Counted from the stretch's first letter, positions 16,642-26,077 are shown. The stretch: DNA of 64,000 nt from Streptomyces fagopyri (GCF_009498275.1 NZ_CP045643.1:124001-188000), one strand, 5' to 3'. Notes: generated by a model from the letters alone, not told the origin. A program made the numbers and translations.

Positions 16642-17248
16642 GATCCGGCTCCTCCTGGTCCTCTCGACTCGTTGTGGGATCCGACCCGCCCAGCGCCTCG
16701 CGAACTCCGCTGCGGGCCCTGTGCAACCGCGAGCGCACGGTGCCCACCGGTATGCCCAGGGCCTCCGCGGCCTCCGCGTAGTCCAGGTCGCCCCAGGCGA
16801 TCAGCAGCAGGACGTCCCGGTTACGGGCGGACAGCCCCGCCAGGGCCCCAGCCAGCCTGCCCCGGGTGTCCTCGGCGCTGACCCGGGCCACCACCCGGTC
16901 CTCCATCGCCTCGCCCTCGCCGCTTCCCTCGGCCGGAGCAGTGGAGGCGGCACGCGACAGTGCGCGCAGCCGGCGGGCCTCGGCACGCCTGTGCCGGCCG
17001 ATGAGGTTGGTGGTGATCCCGTACAGCCACGGCACCGCCTGCGACCTCGACAGGTCGTAACGCCGGCGTCGCTGAAACGCGATCACGAACGTCTCGGCCA
17101 TCAGATCGTCGGCCGCCTCGCTCCCCAACCGCCTGGCCGCGTACCGATGAATGCTGTCGGCGTAGCGGTCGAACAGGACGGCGAACACGTCAGGGTCGTC
17201 CCAGGACCGTTCGATGACCGAGGCATCGGAGTCGGCCGATCCCTCCAT
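16634..17248 (-). CDS. ECF RNA polymerase sigma factor
   Basis: 204 residues from ATG 17248; the frame is open further upstream but without family similarity. Region 2 is clear (FAVLFDRYADSIHRYAARRL...ADDLMAETFVIAFQRR...AVPWLYGITTNLIGRHRRAE). Region 4 follows (LAGALAGLSARNRDVLLLIA...YAEAAEALGIPVGTVRSRLH). Length and spacing fit group ECF sigma factors that travel with CU044_5270 proteins. Autoregulation is usual for such pairs. The signal is unknown. Confidence 0.92.
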   Translation of the reverse strand: MEGSADSDASVIERSWDDPDVFAVLFDRYADSIHRYAARRLGSEAADDLMAETFVIAFQRRRRYDLSRSQAVPWLYGITTNLIGRHRRAEARRLRALSRAASTAPAEGSGEGEAMEDRVVARVSAEDTRGRLAGALAGLSARNRDVLLLIAWGDLDYAEAAEALGIPVGTVRSRLHRARSGVREALGGSDPTTSREDQEEPDHG

Positions 17249-17818
17249 CACCGCGACACGGCCCACTCCGACGCCCGGTGAGGCGGTCACTGGTCGCCTC
17301 CAAGTTTCATGTGGTCCCTTTGATGATGTGGGCATGGTCACCCGTTGTTCGCCGATGCCCGCGATCGAGTTCCATCCGGGATCCCACGTCCGCGCGACGC
17401 AGTCACGAGACCGCTCCCGCACGACCACCTCCCCCGCTGCGCGTGCAGCCGATTCGCCCACCCATTCGCCGGGGCCGTCTGCCTCCGACGCACCGCCAGG
17501 GGCGTAACCGCGATCAAGCACCCCACTCATCGAGGAAGCGGTCCCGGCCCCGTGGCGGAGCGCCGGAAGCCTTCGGACAACGGTGCTGCCCCGTTCTTGT
17601 CGCCGCCCGATGCGTCCGAGGTCTGTGACATCGAGTGGCCGGGCTGAACGGGGCGCAGTCGACGGCCAAGTCCTTCCGACCGGCCCCGGAGTCGGTGCTC
17701 AATGGTGGAATCGTCGCCCCGGGGCATGGTGTGGAGCGGCTTGCTACGCGCGGTCGCTGTGGCTGCCATGTCTGCCTGCCTGCCCAGGAAGCGCAGCTTC
17801 TGACGGTTCTCAGTCGTG
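17249..17818. other. Gap between the sigma factor and tyrosine phosphatase genes
   Basis: About 570 bases with no frame of recognisable homology. The minus-strand extension of the sigma frame up to 17530 is arginine/glycine rich and probably untranslated leader. The sigma promoter should lie here. Confidence 0.4.
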
Positions 17819-18265
17819 TCAGGCGGCTGTGCAGTCAGCCGCGAAGCGGAGCACGTAGCGACGCTGCCAAGGGGTCTCAACTGCGCGCGCATGATAGTGG
17901 TGACGCACGAAGTCCACCGCCTCACCAGCGGGTACCCCATCCAGAACGGCGAGGCAGGCCAGGGCTGTTCCTGTTCGGCCCCGGCCTCCGCCGCACGCGA
18001 TCTCGACGCGCTCAGCGTCGGCGCGGGCCCATGCCATCCGGAGGACCTCTCGTGCCTGAGAGTGGTTGCTGGGCAGTCGGAAGTCCCTCCAGAGCAGCCA
18101 TTGAGCTACCCAGGGAACCGTCGGAGGCGGCGCGCCGAGCAGGTAGACGCCGTAGTGAGGTACGGGCCCTTCCGGGAGCAGTTGGCGCAGTCCGCGACCA
18201 CGGACCGAGCGGCCGGACGGAAGCTGGAGCACTCCCTTGCCTGTCGGTTCCCACGTCCTGGTCAC
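17819..18265 (-). CDS. Protein-tyrosine phosphatase family protein
   Basis: 148 residues from GTG 18265. The dual-specificity phosphatase P-loop is present: CGGGRGRTG with catalytic Cys91 and Arg97 (C-x5-R). It is followed by the usual helix (TALACLAVLDG) and a C-terminal segment, VDFVRHHYHARAVETPWQRR, common in the Streptomyces short form. A candidate general acid Asp could be Asp61 in WRDFRLP. It would dephosphorylate tyrosine or serine/threonine on cytoplasmic proteins. It stands alone. Confidence 0.85.
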   Translation of the reverse strand: MTRTWEPTGKGVLQLPSGRSVRGRGLRQLLPEGPVPHYGVYLLGAPPPTVPWVAQWLLWRDFRLPSNHSQAREVLRMAWARADAERVEIACGGGRGRTGTALACLAVLDGVPAGEAVDFVRHHYHARAVETPWQRRYVLRFAADCTAA

Positions 18266-19145
18266 GTACTCAGACTAGCTTTCAGTCGATGCGATCTCGG
18301 GCGTCCAGGCTCGGGAGGCGGGGTTCAGGAGTAGTCGGGGCTGCGGTCGCAGCATGTCGGCCGCCGTGCCGGGCGACATGCGGCCGGGGAGACCGCGCAA
18401 ACCGAGGCGCGGACGGAGCTGATGTTTCGAAGACGCCGCAGCGCACCTACGTCTGCGGATCAGCGGTAGTTTTCCACCTTTACCATCGCTTCGCAGGCAC
18501 GATGGAGAACCGGCGGATTCAAGCGAGGCCGCCTGCAGGGTGCCGTCCTGGCTTGGCCTCCTACACCGCGAGCGGCGAGGTGACCGGGGACCACCGTGTT
18601 CGCGTCCGCTGTCCAGGGCGGGCAGCCGAGTTCAGTTGCCCGATGTCCGGTGCGAGGTGCTACGTGTACGGGCGCGCCCAGAGCGCGTGGTGTTCCCGGC
18701 TGGGTCGCGCAGGACCTGGATCAGCTGACGCAGACGGCGGGCGAGCCTCTCACTGGGCACGAACACGACGGCCATCAGCAAGCACCGCGGCCCCGGATCC
18801 GGCCCTCGGCCGATCGATGGCCTGGGGTGGTGTTCTCGGTGTGCGCGTGGGGTGACCGTCCCGGCGCGGAGAGGACCTGTCCGGTCCGGCGGGGTGTCAC
18901 GGAGTGTGGAGAAGCGGCCGGCGAGGGAAGCGGTCGACGGGGTTCAGGTGTCGGTGGGGGCCTGGCCGTGGTCGGCGCGGCGGGCGCTGAGGGCCAGGAT
19001 GCCTTCGCCTTGCGTGTGGCGTTCGTCGCGGTGCGGGTGCGGACCGAGGTGGGGGCGCGAGCCGGGATCCGGGTTGGTCTGGATGGCGGCCGTGATGCTG
19101 TCCGGGCGGGTGCCGGTGTTGCCGTGCGGGAGGGCTCGGGCCGCG
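18266..19145. other. Large gap, no supported gene
   Basis: About 880 bases. Long frames in several phases show only compositional bias, and those near 19,000 are echoes of the adjacent repeat gene. I see no family, no convincing start and ribosome site, and no strong hairpin. Confidence 0.4.
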
Positions 19146-19562
19146 TCAGCTGTGGTTCAGGGACCAGGCGACCTGGTCCTGGTACCAGCGGGCGGCACTG
19201 ACGTGATAGGACGAGGTCGCTTCCTCGACCTGGTCCTGATACCAACGGGCGGCGGTGACGCTGTGCGCCGAGGTAGCTTCCTCGACCTGGTCCTGGTACC
19301 AGCGCGCGGCAGTGATGCCGTGGGACGAGGCCGCTTCGTCGACCTGGCCCTGATACCAGCGCGCGGCGGTGACGCCGTGCGCCGAGGTCGCTTCGCTCTT
19401 GTGGTCCGCGGCCTGCACGGACACGTACTGGGCCTGCTGCACGGGCTGCGCGGTCACCGAGGCCGTCGCTGCCGACGCAGAGCCGCCGGCCCCGAGAAGC
19501 GCTCCACCGGCCAGCGCCGTGGAGGCGAGTGCGATCGAGAGGCGCTTCGTCATGCTGCTCAT
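19146..19562 (-). CDS. Secreted small protein with four 19-residue repeats (AARWYQ-x-QV)
   Basis: 138 residues from ATG 19562, chosen because AAGGGA is 7 bases upstream; ATGs at 19568 and 19553 are alternatives. A Sec signal peptide spans about residues 1-32 (TKRLSIALASTALAGG, cleavage after SASA). Residues 57-132 are four tandem 19-residue units, each EA-x-S-x-H/Y-x-V/I-x-AARWYQ-D/G-QV. The core AARWYQ and QV are invariant, and the middle is amphipathic and aromatic. The protein ends with AWSLNHS. No transmembrane or anchoring signal follows. I do not recognise the family. A wall- or surface-binding or self-assembling role is only a guess. Transcribed away from the truncated TetR gene. Confidence 0.8.
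   Translation of the reverse strand: MSSMTKRLSIALASTALAGGALLGAGGSASAATASVTAQPVQQAQYVSVQAADHKSEATSAHGVTAARWYQGQVDEAASSHGITAARWYQDQVEEATSAHSVTAARWYQDQVEEATSSYHVSAARWYQDQVAWSLNHS
19167..19394 (-). repeat. Four 57-base coding repeats
   Basis: Four in-frame units of 57 bases encode the 19-residue repeats of the secreted protein. Units differ mostly at third positions and in the alternating TSAH/SSH/SSYH segment, so the amino-acid core is more conserved than the DNA. Confidence 0.9.
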
Positions 19563-19824
19563 GGTCATTTCCCTTACAAAACTGCCGCGGCTTCGCCGGT
19601 CCGGCGGGCGCCGCTTCCATGTGAACCGCGATCCGGGGATCCCGGATCGGTCGGCTGGCTTCAAGGTCATCCGGAGGGGTACCTCACGTTCGACTCCGCC
19701 ACAGTACCCGAGGGGCGCCTCATGTTTGCAGTGAGCATCATCACGCCACGTCACAGGTGCGGGATTGCGACCGGAAACACGTCGACAGGGGAATTCGAGA
19801 GGGCCCTCATGTCACGCTCCAGCC

Positions 19825-20148
19825 GTGAGCCACCACCACGCCCCGACCGCGAGCGAGACACCGGCGAAACCCCTGCGCCGTGACGCACAGCGCAACCGGG
19901 ACGCGATCGTGGCCGCCGCCCGCACCGCCTTCTCCGAACAGGGCCTCGGAGCGTCACTCGAAGGCGTCGCCCGGGAAGCCGGCGTCGCGATCGGCACGCT
20001 CTACCGCCACTCCCCCACCCGCCTCGACCTCGTCGAGACACTCTTCGACGCGAAGTACACGGAACTGCTCGCCACCGCCGAAGAAGCAGCCGCCATGGAC
20101 GACGCCTGGGAAGGATTCACCGACGAGGGCTGCCGCGAGCAGTCCTGA
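19825..20148 (+). pseudogene. TetR-family regulator, truncated after the DNA-binding domain
   Basis: From GTG 19825 the frame gives 107 residues. The N-terminal helix-turn-helix is intact (RRDAQRNRDAIVAAARTAFS, ASLEGVAREAGVAIGTLYRH, DLVETLFDAKYTEL). Similarity ends at AMDDAWEGFTD and the frame stops eight residues later. TetR proteins normally have about 190 residues, so the ligand-binding and dimerisation domain is missing. Nothing resembling it continues in another frame downstream. A free HTH is unlikely to be a working regulator. Confidence 0.75.
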
Positions 20149-20514
20149 CCAGACGAGAAGTGAGTGGCCGCGGAGAACTGCCGCGCATCACTCCGGTATG
20201 TCACGGCATCGAGGCTGCGACCGCATCCGACGCACGACCGGACCCGCCGGCGCCCGATCGCCCGAGGCGCTCCCGCACCCCCTCCACCTCTCCCCTGTCG
20301 AACACCAAGAGCAGGCGCGCGGAGCTGAGCAGAGAGAAGCTCCAGCAGCTCACCAGCCCCGGGAGCCACGGGGCATGTCATGAGAACAGCCGGCTCGGGT
20401 GACCCGAATACGAAGCGGCCGATCCGGGTCGCCCCGGACCGGCCGCTTCATGTGCGGCGTTCTCAGACGGCTCCCGCTCGGTGATACGTCGGGAAGCCGG
20501 TTCTTGTGACCCGA
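20149..20514. other. Gap after the truncated TetR gene
   Basis: About 365 bases with no assigned gene; part may be the eroded 3' end of the regulator. It contains the terminator of the minus-strand secreted-protein gene. Confidence 0.4.
20412..20449. terminator. Strong stem-loop terminator
   Basis: GAAGCGGCCGATCCGGG pairs with CCCCGGACCGGCCGCTTC around a 3-base loop, with one mismatch. It lies 66 bases beyond the stop of the minus-strand secreted protein and is symmetrical, so it could work in both directions. Confidence 0.75.
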
Positions 20515-20838
20515 TCAGCCGATGAATCGCACCGAGCGCGGGCCTCCGATATGGGCCACCGAGCGGCCGGGTTCCAGGTTCAGGACAAAGGCGGTGCAGT
20601 CGGCGCCGGAGTAGACGCTCATCGTCTTGTCCGTCTGGTTGGCGATCAGATCCGGCCGGACCTGAAGGTTGATGCAGACGTTGTCCGACGGGTTGGTGAT
20701 CCGGAACTCCTGACCGCTGATCGAGAAGTACCGAAGCGCTCCCGTGGCGGCCTGAGCGCTGGTGGACAGGCCGGCGGCCAGAACGGCCGCCGCGCCAACC
20801 GCCAGGCCGAGCCTGGCCAGACGGGCGAGTGTGAGCAT
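20515..20838 (-). CDS. Small secreted protein of unknown function
   Basis: 107 residues from ATG 20838 (GGGGA 7 bases upstream). A signal peptide (LTLARLARLGLAVGAAAVLA, cleavage after AQAA) precedes a ~75-residue beta-rich domain with two cysteines, in DNVCINL and SGADCTAFVL, which could form a disulphide. Segments include GALRYFSISGQEFRITNP and EPGRSVAHIGGPRSVRF. Small secreted proteins of this kind are frequent in Streptomyces, but I cannot name a family. Confidence 0.75.
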   Translation of the reverse strand: MLTLARLARLGLAVGAAAVLAAGLSTSAQAATGALRYFSISGQEFRITNPSDNVCINLQVRPDLIANQTDKTMSVYSGADCTAFVLNLEPGRSVAHIGGPRSVRFIG

Positions 20839-21277
20839 GAAGGGTCCCCGTTCCCTGTGCGTCGCCGGCACTCAACGTCCGGCTGCCGAGTGAGAGAGCC
20901 CCGTTCGGGGCTGGTTTGCGTGTCTGTTCTTCAGACCGGACCGGCGACCCGCCGCGCCCGGGTTACGCCCTCCGTCGTGTCCGGGCCGGTGGGAGGTGGA
21001 TCGCGCTGCCTCAGATCGTGCCCGCGACGGCCCCTCAGGTCACGAGTAGTTGCTACTCAACCCGGACGCGGCGCGCCACAGACCGTCGGGCGCGGTGTGC
21101 ACGACCCCCTCCAGCCATGGCCGTACCTGTCTCGGCAGGTGAGGAGTCGGCGAGACCCACTACGCGGGGGTGGGGTCCCGCCGCGGTGCGATGCCGCTAC
21201 CCACCCTTCGTTCCGGCCCTTGCGTCACCTATCGTAATTCGATAGATTCCCATCGTTATTCGATGGAAGGGCAGGTC
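20839..21277. other. Divergent intergenic region
   Basis: About 440 bases between two divergent genes with no coding signal. Its right end carries two tandem palindromes just before the DUF2975 gene. Confidence 0.4.
21231..21264. promoter_or_regulatory. Two tandem ATCG-N5-CGAT palindromes before the DUF2975 gene
   Basis: ATCGTAATTCGAT (21231-21243) and ATCGTTATTCGAT (21252-21264) are spaced exactly 21 bases apart, on the same face of the helix. They end 13 bases before the GTG start. This fits cooperative repressor binding over the promoter or ribosome site. The small XRE protein encoded downstream is the obvious candidate. Confidence 0.55.
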
Positions 21278-21769
21278 GTGGGAAAGTTGGCAGTGCGCGC
21301 GTTGCGCGGTGTACTCGCGGTGGTGCTCGTCGGCACCGTGTTCGTACAGGCGTCGATGGTGTGGACGTTGATCAGCGGGAGGGACCCGGAGGACGGTTCT
21401 GTCCCGCTGACGGCGCTGCGCGTGATCACGATCGCGGGCATGGTGTCGGCCCAGGTCGCGTCGGTCTGCGTGTGGCGGCTGGTGGCGATGGTGCGACGCG
21501 GAACCGTGTTCTCCCATCGTGCCTTCCGGTACGTGGACGGTGTGATCGGCGCGATCGTGGCGGCCGGTCTCCTGTGGTTCGCGGTCACGGCCGTCAACGC
21601 GCCGGGCCAGCGGGACGACCCGGGTGTCACCCTCATCATGGGCGGCGTCGGCGTGGCCATCCTGGGGGTCGCGCTCATCGTGCTCGTGCTGCGGATGCTG
21701 CTCGCCCAGGCGGTGTCGCGCGATGTCGAAGCCGCGCGGATGCAGGCCGAGTTGGACGAGGTCATCTGA
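21278..21769 (+). CDS. DUF2975 membrane protein
   Basis: 163 residues from GTG 21278, with GAAGGGCAGG upstream. Four hydrophobic segments match the DUF2975 layout: LRGVLAVVLVGTVFVQASMV, ALRVITIAGMVSAQVASVCV, DGVIGAIVAAGLLWFAVTAV, and GGVGVAILGVALIVLVLRML. The end (LLAQAVSRDVEAARMQAELD) is the usual cytoplasmic tail. The family is integral to the membrane and of unknown function. It is nearly always encoded with a small XRE regulator, as here, the next gene overlapping by one base. Confidence 0.88.
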   Translation: MGKLAVRALRGVLAVVLVGTVFVQASMVWTLISGRDPEDGSVPLTALRVITIAGMVSAQVASVCVWRLVAMVRRGTVFSHRAFRYVDGVIGAIVAAGLLWFAVTAVNAPGQRDDPGVTLIMGGVGVAILGVALIVLVLRMLLAQAVSRDVEAARMQAELDEVI

Positions 21770-21990
21770 TGCCGATCGCCGTCGACATCGATGTGATGCT
21801 GGCCAGACGGAAGATGTCCGTGGGTGAGCTCGCGGAACGCGTCGGAATCACACCCGCCAACCTGGCGGTACTCAAGAACGGCCGCGCCAAGGCAGTGCGC
21901 TTCGCCACACTCGCCGCGCTCTGCGAGGCACTCGAATGCCAGCCGGGCGACCTGCTGCGCTGGGAGACCGAGGACCCCGCGGACGGATGA
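21769..21990 (+). CDS. Small XRE-family regulator (YozG-type) paired with DUF2975
   Basis: 73 residues; its ATG shares one base with the upstream stop (TGATG). Nearly the whole protein is a Cro/CI-like helix-turn-helix: DVMLARRKMSVGELAERVGI, TPANLAVLKNGRAKAVRFAT, and LAALCEALECQPGDLLRWE. YozG-type proteins are minimal repressors co-expressed with DUF2975 or similar membrane proteins. Autoregulation through the upstream tandem palindromes is likely. Confidence 0.9.
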   Translation: MPIAVDIDVMLARRKMSVGELAERVGITPANLAVLKNGRAKAVRFATLAALCEALECQPGDLLRWETEDPADG

Positions 21991-22162
21991 CGCACCCCAG
22001 GGCGAACGTGAGAACGTCCGGCACCACCGGACCCCATCGTGACGGGTACCGCATCGCCGTGGATCGCCGGTCACCTACAGCACCGGCCGGAACCCTCAGA
22101 GCGGTTCACGGGAGTTTCACGTCGGACCGTAGAGACCGGCCTCAGGACAGAATGAGGTCCTC

Positions 22163-22708
22163 ATGGATACGTATCCCCTCCGCCTCACCGCCCACGGCCT
22201 GCTGCTTCGCGAATGGACGAGCCAGGACCTCCCCGCTATGCAGAAAGTGTTCGACGACCCCGACGTCGCCTACCGGACCCCCTTGGAATCACCGTTCGAC
22301 CCTGCTGCCGCATTGCGATACCTGAACAACGCACACCAGGCACGACAGGGCAACGAACGGATCCACCTGGCTGTCACCACCGATGGGCATCAGGCGCTGG
22401 GAGAAATCCTGCTCAACCAGGTCACCGGCAGCATCGGCTACATCGTGGGCACAGCTCACCGAGGAAAGCGACTGGCGACGCGCGCGCTTCGAGTGATGAC
22501 CGAGTACGCGCACACCACCATCGCCCTGCCGCGCGTGATCCTCGAAATCGAACCCGACAATCACCCCAGCATCGCCGTCGCACGATCCGCCGGTTTCCAC
22601 CCCTCCGACCTAGCGCCCGAGACCGTTACCGACAAAGGACGGACGTACGAACTACGCACCTGGGAACACCACTTCAGCGCCCGCCGAGTTCACAAGGCAA
22701 CTGGCTGA
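22163..22708 (+). CDS. GNAT-family N-acetyltransferase (RimJ-like)
   Basis: 181 residues from ATG 22163. The fold starts with LRLTAHGLLLREWTSQDLPA and has the acetyl-CoA site in IGYIVGTAHRGKRLATRALR. A RimJ/RimL-type end follows (ILEIEPDNHPSIAVARSAGF). Members acetylate protein N-termini, amino acids or antibiotics; the target is not evident. It is flanked by a hairpin terminator 14 bases after the stop. Monocistronic. Confidence 0.88.
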   Translation: MDTYPLRLTAHGLLLREWTSQDLPAMQKVFDDPDVAYRTPLESPFDPAAALRYLNNAHQARQGNERIHLAVTTDGHQALGEILLNQVTGSIGYIVGTAHRGKRLATRALRVMTEYAHTTIALPRVILEIEPDNHPSIAVARSAGFHPSDLAPETVTDKGRTYELRTWEHHFSARRVHKATG

Positions 22709-23389
22709 TCGACTACAACGTCCCCCACCCGGTGGGGGCTCCGACGCGACCGCGGTGACGCGACGACTGCTCCGCCTCGCCGTAGGCGAGGAACTTCGCA
22801 CACACGTCAACGCGTCACCCTGAGCGGACGGCACCATGCGCTCCCCTGAGCATCCACTGCCCCTCCGGCAACAACCCGCGAGCAGACCCTCACCATGACA
22901 ACTCGCCGCGTTCGGCCTGTGCAGGGCTCCAACGAGGTCTTGCTCGCCTGCCGTGACCGCCGCGGTGGCGTGTACTCCCCCGAGAGCAGGCCTCTCCCCG
23001 AGCTTCTGCCCGGTGAACTCCCGCACCACGCCCGGTCGCACGCTGCCGGGCGACCTCAAGGTGGACTGGGCACCTTGGGACCCCGGTCAAGCGCGCCCCC
23101 TCGGTAGCCGGCGCCACCGAACACCACGCCCAAGGACGTGGGCCCGGACATCGCACACGGTGGTGGTCCGCCCACACGGTCAGCACCGTGTCGGGCCGCG
23201 CCTCGACTGCGGCCGCATCCGCCCCCGACCGCGAGGATCCGACGACGCGTGGAACGGCGCGGAACGGAGTGGAACGCCCAACCCTCGGGTGGTCACGCGG
23301 GGTCGCACAGTCCGCGCACCCTGGGGGTGCGCGGCCTCGAACGGGCCGGCTCCACCGAATCAGCGCATGGGCCGAGAACCGGGACAGGG
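22709..23389. other. Gap before the beta-helix protein
   Basis: About 680 bases with two hairpins at its left end (22722-22738 and 22775-22791). No gene is supported; frames here are low-complexity and inconsistent. Confidence 0.4.
22722..22738 (+). terminator. Terminator hairpin after the GNAT gene
   Basis: CCCCCA-CCCGG-TGGGGG starts 14 bases after the stop. A second stem, CCTCGCC-GTA-GGCGAGG, follows at 22775-22791. Confidence 0.6.
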
Positions 23390-25678
23390 ATGAATATTTC
23401 GAGGAAAAGCCAACTGTTCGTGGCGGTCGGGGCCTTGGTGGCCTCGCTGGCCGTGTCCGGGGGCACCGCGTCGGCCACCACGCCCGCAGGGGCCGCGGAC
23501 CGCGCGGCGAACTCGCAGAGTTTCAGCATCACTTCCGACAACCAGCAGAACCAGTTCGTCCAGGCGGTCGGCACCCCCAATGCGACGGTGGTGATCGCGG
23601 GCACCGTGAATCTGGACCTGAGCGGCCTGTCGGCCATACCGGTGGCGCCCGGGGTTCGGATCACCGGCGATCGCACGGTCGTCGCGAAGGGGCCGCGGAT
23701 CTTCACGACGACGTTCCCGCGCACGCTGCTCACCATCGGGGACAGCAACGGCGGGACCGCGGACAACGTCCGGATCAGCGGGATCAGATTCGACGGCGGG
23801 GAGCCGATGGACCCCGGGGCGTCGGTGGGCACCACGGACGCCAACGGGATCGACATCTGGTCCAGCCAGAACGTGGAGATCGACCACGACGAGTTCGCCC
23901 GGTGGCGCGGCGCGGCGATCAACGTGCAGGATCCGGGCAACCGGATCAACCGTGCCAACGCCGACACGGTGTGGGTGCACGACAACTACATCCATGACAA
24001 CCAGCACCCCACCATGGACGGCATCGAGGACGCGTTCGGCAGCCACCACGGCGCCGGCTACGGCGTGGCCCTCAACAACGGCGCCTACGCGCTGATCGAG
24101 AAGAACGAGTTCCAGGCCAACCGCCACTCGGTCACCGGTGACGGCCGGCCGGGCACCGGGTACCTGGTGTACCGCAACCTCATGGAGTCACCCGGGCTCG
24201 GCTTCTCACTCCTGGGCTGGGACCACTACGAGCACCTCATCGACATGCACGGCCGCGGGGACTGCTCCAACTACCAGTGCGGGCCGGCCGGCGAGTACGC
24301 GGACATCGCCTACAACTCCTTCCCGTCCACCAACTCGACCGAGATCAAGCTGCGCGGCACGCCGACGGACGGCTTCAACGTCGAGAACAACGTCTTCGCC
24401 CACACGGTCCGCTGGTCCACCACGTTCACCAACGGCGCGCTGGACCAGACCGAGACAGGTCTGCACGACAACGGCGGGAACATCCTGGGTGCGAACCGGG
24501 ACAATCAGCGCACGTGCGACTTCGACGGTGACGGCGTCGCCGACCCCTTCATGACCACCGGCCTGACCTGGTGGTACGCCACCAGCGCCGGCGACCAGCA
24601 CTGGGTCTACCTCAACCAGTCGAACGAGCGCATCGCCGACCTCCGGTTCCGCGACGTCAACGGCGACGGCCTGTGCGACGCAACCTCGGTCAACACCGGC
24701 AAGGTCTATTACACCCACCGCCAGACCGACGACTCGGTACGTCCCAGCAACGGAATGCCCGTGGTCGCCCCCGTCCCCGGCTCCTCGGTCGCCATGGCCT
24801 CCCAGGACGAGACGGACTCCGCGAAGGGGGTCCAGGCGTTCGCCGTCGACGCGCAAGGCGGGCTGCACACCACCCACATCGTCCCGGGGCAGCCCGCCCC
24901 GGACTGGACCGCCGACTACGACACCCCCGCACCGCTGACGTCCGTGGCGGCGGCGACCAACGCCGACGGGCGGATCGAACTGTTCGCCCTCGACCGGAAC
25001 GGGCTGATCTACTCACGCGCGCAGACGAGTCCCGGGTCGAGCACGTGGTCGGCATGGAGGAACCTCGACGGCATCCTCAATTCGATCTCCGTGGCGCGCA
25101 ACCAGAACGGAACCCTCCAGATCTTCGGCACCAACTCCGCCGGTACGATCTGGACCCGCTCCCAGCAGCAGCCTTCGGTCGACAACTGGAACGGCTGGCA
25201 GCAGATGGACGGCCTCCTGAACAAGATCGTCGCGGGAACCCACGCGGACGGGACGATCGAGGTCGACGGCTTCAACTTCAACGGCACCCCGTTCCACCGC
25301 CGGCAGACCACCGTCAACGCCACCAGCCCCGGGTCCGGCTGGTCGCCCTGGGCTCAGATGTTCACGAATCAGGGGGTGCTCACGGACATCTCCGTAGCCC
25401 CCACCTATTACCAGGAGTTCGCGTTCTTCGGTGTCTTCGGTGACGCGGCGTACCAGAACACCGAGGTGTCATGGGGTGGCTACAACACCGGCGGATGGCA
25501 CGCCCTCACGTATGGCGGCGGCATGCGCAACGTCGCCGCGCAGCGGTGCGGCACTGACGTGCTCCTCATCGGCGTCACCGACGACGGAAAGACCGAGATC
25601 AACGAAATCGGGGGCGGGTTCATCGGCGGCGATTACGGGTGGAGCCTGATCAACGGCACCAAAGCGCGCGCCACCTGA
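23390..25678 (+). CDS. Large secreted beta-helix protein with C-terminal lectin-like propeller
   Basis: 762 residues from ATG 23390, where a clear signal peptide begins (SQLFVAVGALVASLAVSGGT, cleavage after ASA). Residues ~40-380 form a pectate-lyase-like right-handed beta-helix, with stacked turns such as NVRISGIRFDGG, NVEIDHDEFARWRG and TVWVHDNYIHDNQHP, and an Asn/Asp-rich groove. An FG-GAP-like calcium loop follows (CDFDGDGVADPF, DVNGDGLCDA). The last ~290 residues contain repeats of the PLL/tachylectin type (AAATNADGRIELFALDRNGL, SVARNQNGTLQIFGTNSAGT). It is probably an extracellular polysaccharide lyase or carbohydrate-binding protein. The Arg/Lys catalytic residues of pectate lyases cannot be confirmed by eye. 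Confidence 0.8.
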   Translation: MNISRKSQLFVAVGALVASLAVSGGTASATTPAGAADRAANSQSFSITSDNQQNQFVQAVGTPNATVVIAGTVNLDLSGLSAIPVAPGVRITGDRTVVAKGPRIFTTTFPRTLLTIGDSNGGTADNVRISGIRFDGGEPMDPGASVGTTDANGIDIWSSQNVEIDHDEFARWRGAAINVQDPGNRINRANADTVWVHDNYIHDNQHPTMDGIEDAFGSHHGAGYGVALNNGAYALIEKNEFQANRHSVTGDGRPGTGYLVYRNLMESPGLGFSLLGWDHYEHLIDMHGRGDCSNYQCGPAGEYADIAYNSFPSTNSTEIKLRGTPTDGFNVENNVFAHTVRWSTTFTNGALDQTETGLHDNGGNILGANRDNQRTCDFDGDGVADPFMTTGLTWWYATSAGDQHWVYLNQSNERIADLRFRDVNGDGLCDATSVNTGKVYYTHRQTDDSVRPSNGMPVVAPVPGSSVAMASQDETDSAKGVQAFAVDAQGGLHTTHIVPGQPAPDWTADYDTPAPLTSVAAATNADGRIELFALDRNGLIYSRAQTSPGSSTWSAWRNLDGILNSISVARNQNGTLQIFGTNSAGTIWTRSQQQPSVDNWNGWQQMDGLLNKIVAGTHADGTIEVDGFNFNGTPFHRRQTTVNATSPGSGWSPWAQMFTNQGVLTDISVAPTYYQEFAFFGVFGDAAYQNTEVSWGGYNTGGWHALTYGGGMRNVAAQRCGTDVLLIGVTDDGKTEINEIGGGFIGGDYGWSLINGTKARAT

Positions 25679-25895
25679 TCCGTCCCGGCGATGCGGCGAA
25701 CTGACACGTCGGCGTCCACGTAGGGGCGTCGCACGACGGCCAGGGCCCTTCCCCACGGCCGCGTTGTCAGCGTCTTCCCGGATTGTTCGAGCCCCTTGAA
25801 TCACTTCCGACGCGGAACAACGGAGCTCGTCGGCGGAGGCACTCGGCCATGGCAGCTTGTTCCCGAAGCCTCCGATGCCGCCTCATCATGTCCGG

Positions 25896-25927
25896 TCCGC
25901 CCAGGTGATGCTCATTGCCTGGGCGGA
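25896..25927. terminator. Perfect 10-base stem-loop
   Basis: TCCGCCCAGG and CCTGGGCGGA form a perfect stem around a 12-base loop, 218 bases after the beta-helix gene. It could be a distal terminator or the end of a lost gene. Confidence 0.45.
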
Positions 25928-26077
25928 CACCTGGCAACGGGGAATTCCACTACCGGTGACCGGGGCGAGCTGACGGCCGTCGTGCCGCTGGAGTCGGTCG
26001 AGGCGGTCCTTCAGGAGGAATGAACGACCACCCCCGGGACGACTACCGACACCTGCGTGTCCTCGATGTGGGGCCCG

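Noticed and set aside
18596..19883. Plus-strand repetitive frames (DLVLVPAGG-type repeats)
   Set aside because: They are the opposite-strand shadow of the 57-base coding repeats of the secreted protein.
25796..26023. 75-codon frame ending in a plausible C-terminus
   Set aside because: No family similarity, no ribosome site, and a hairpin crosses its middle.
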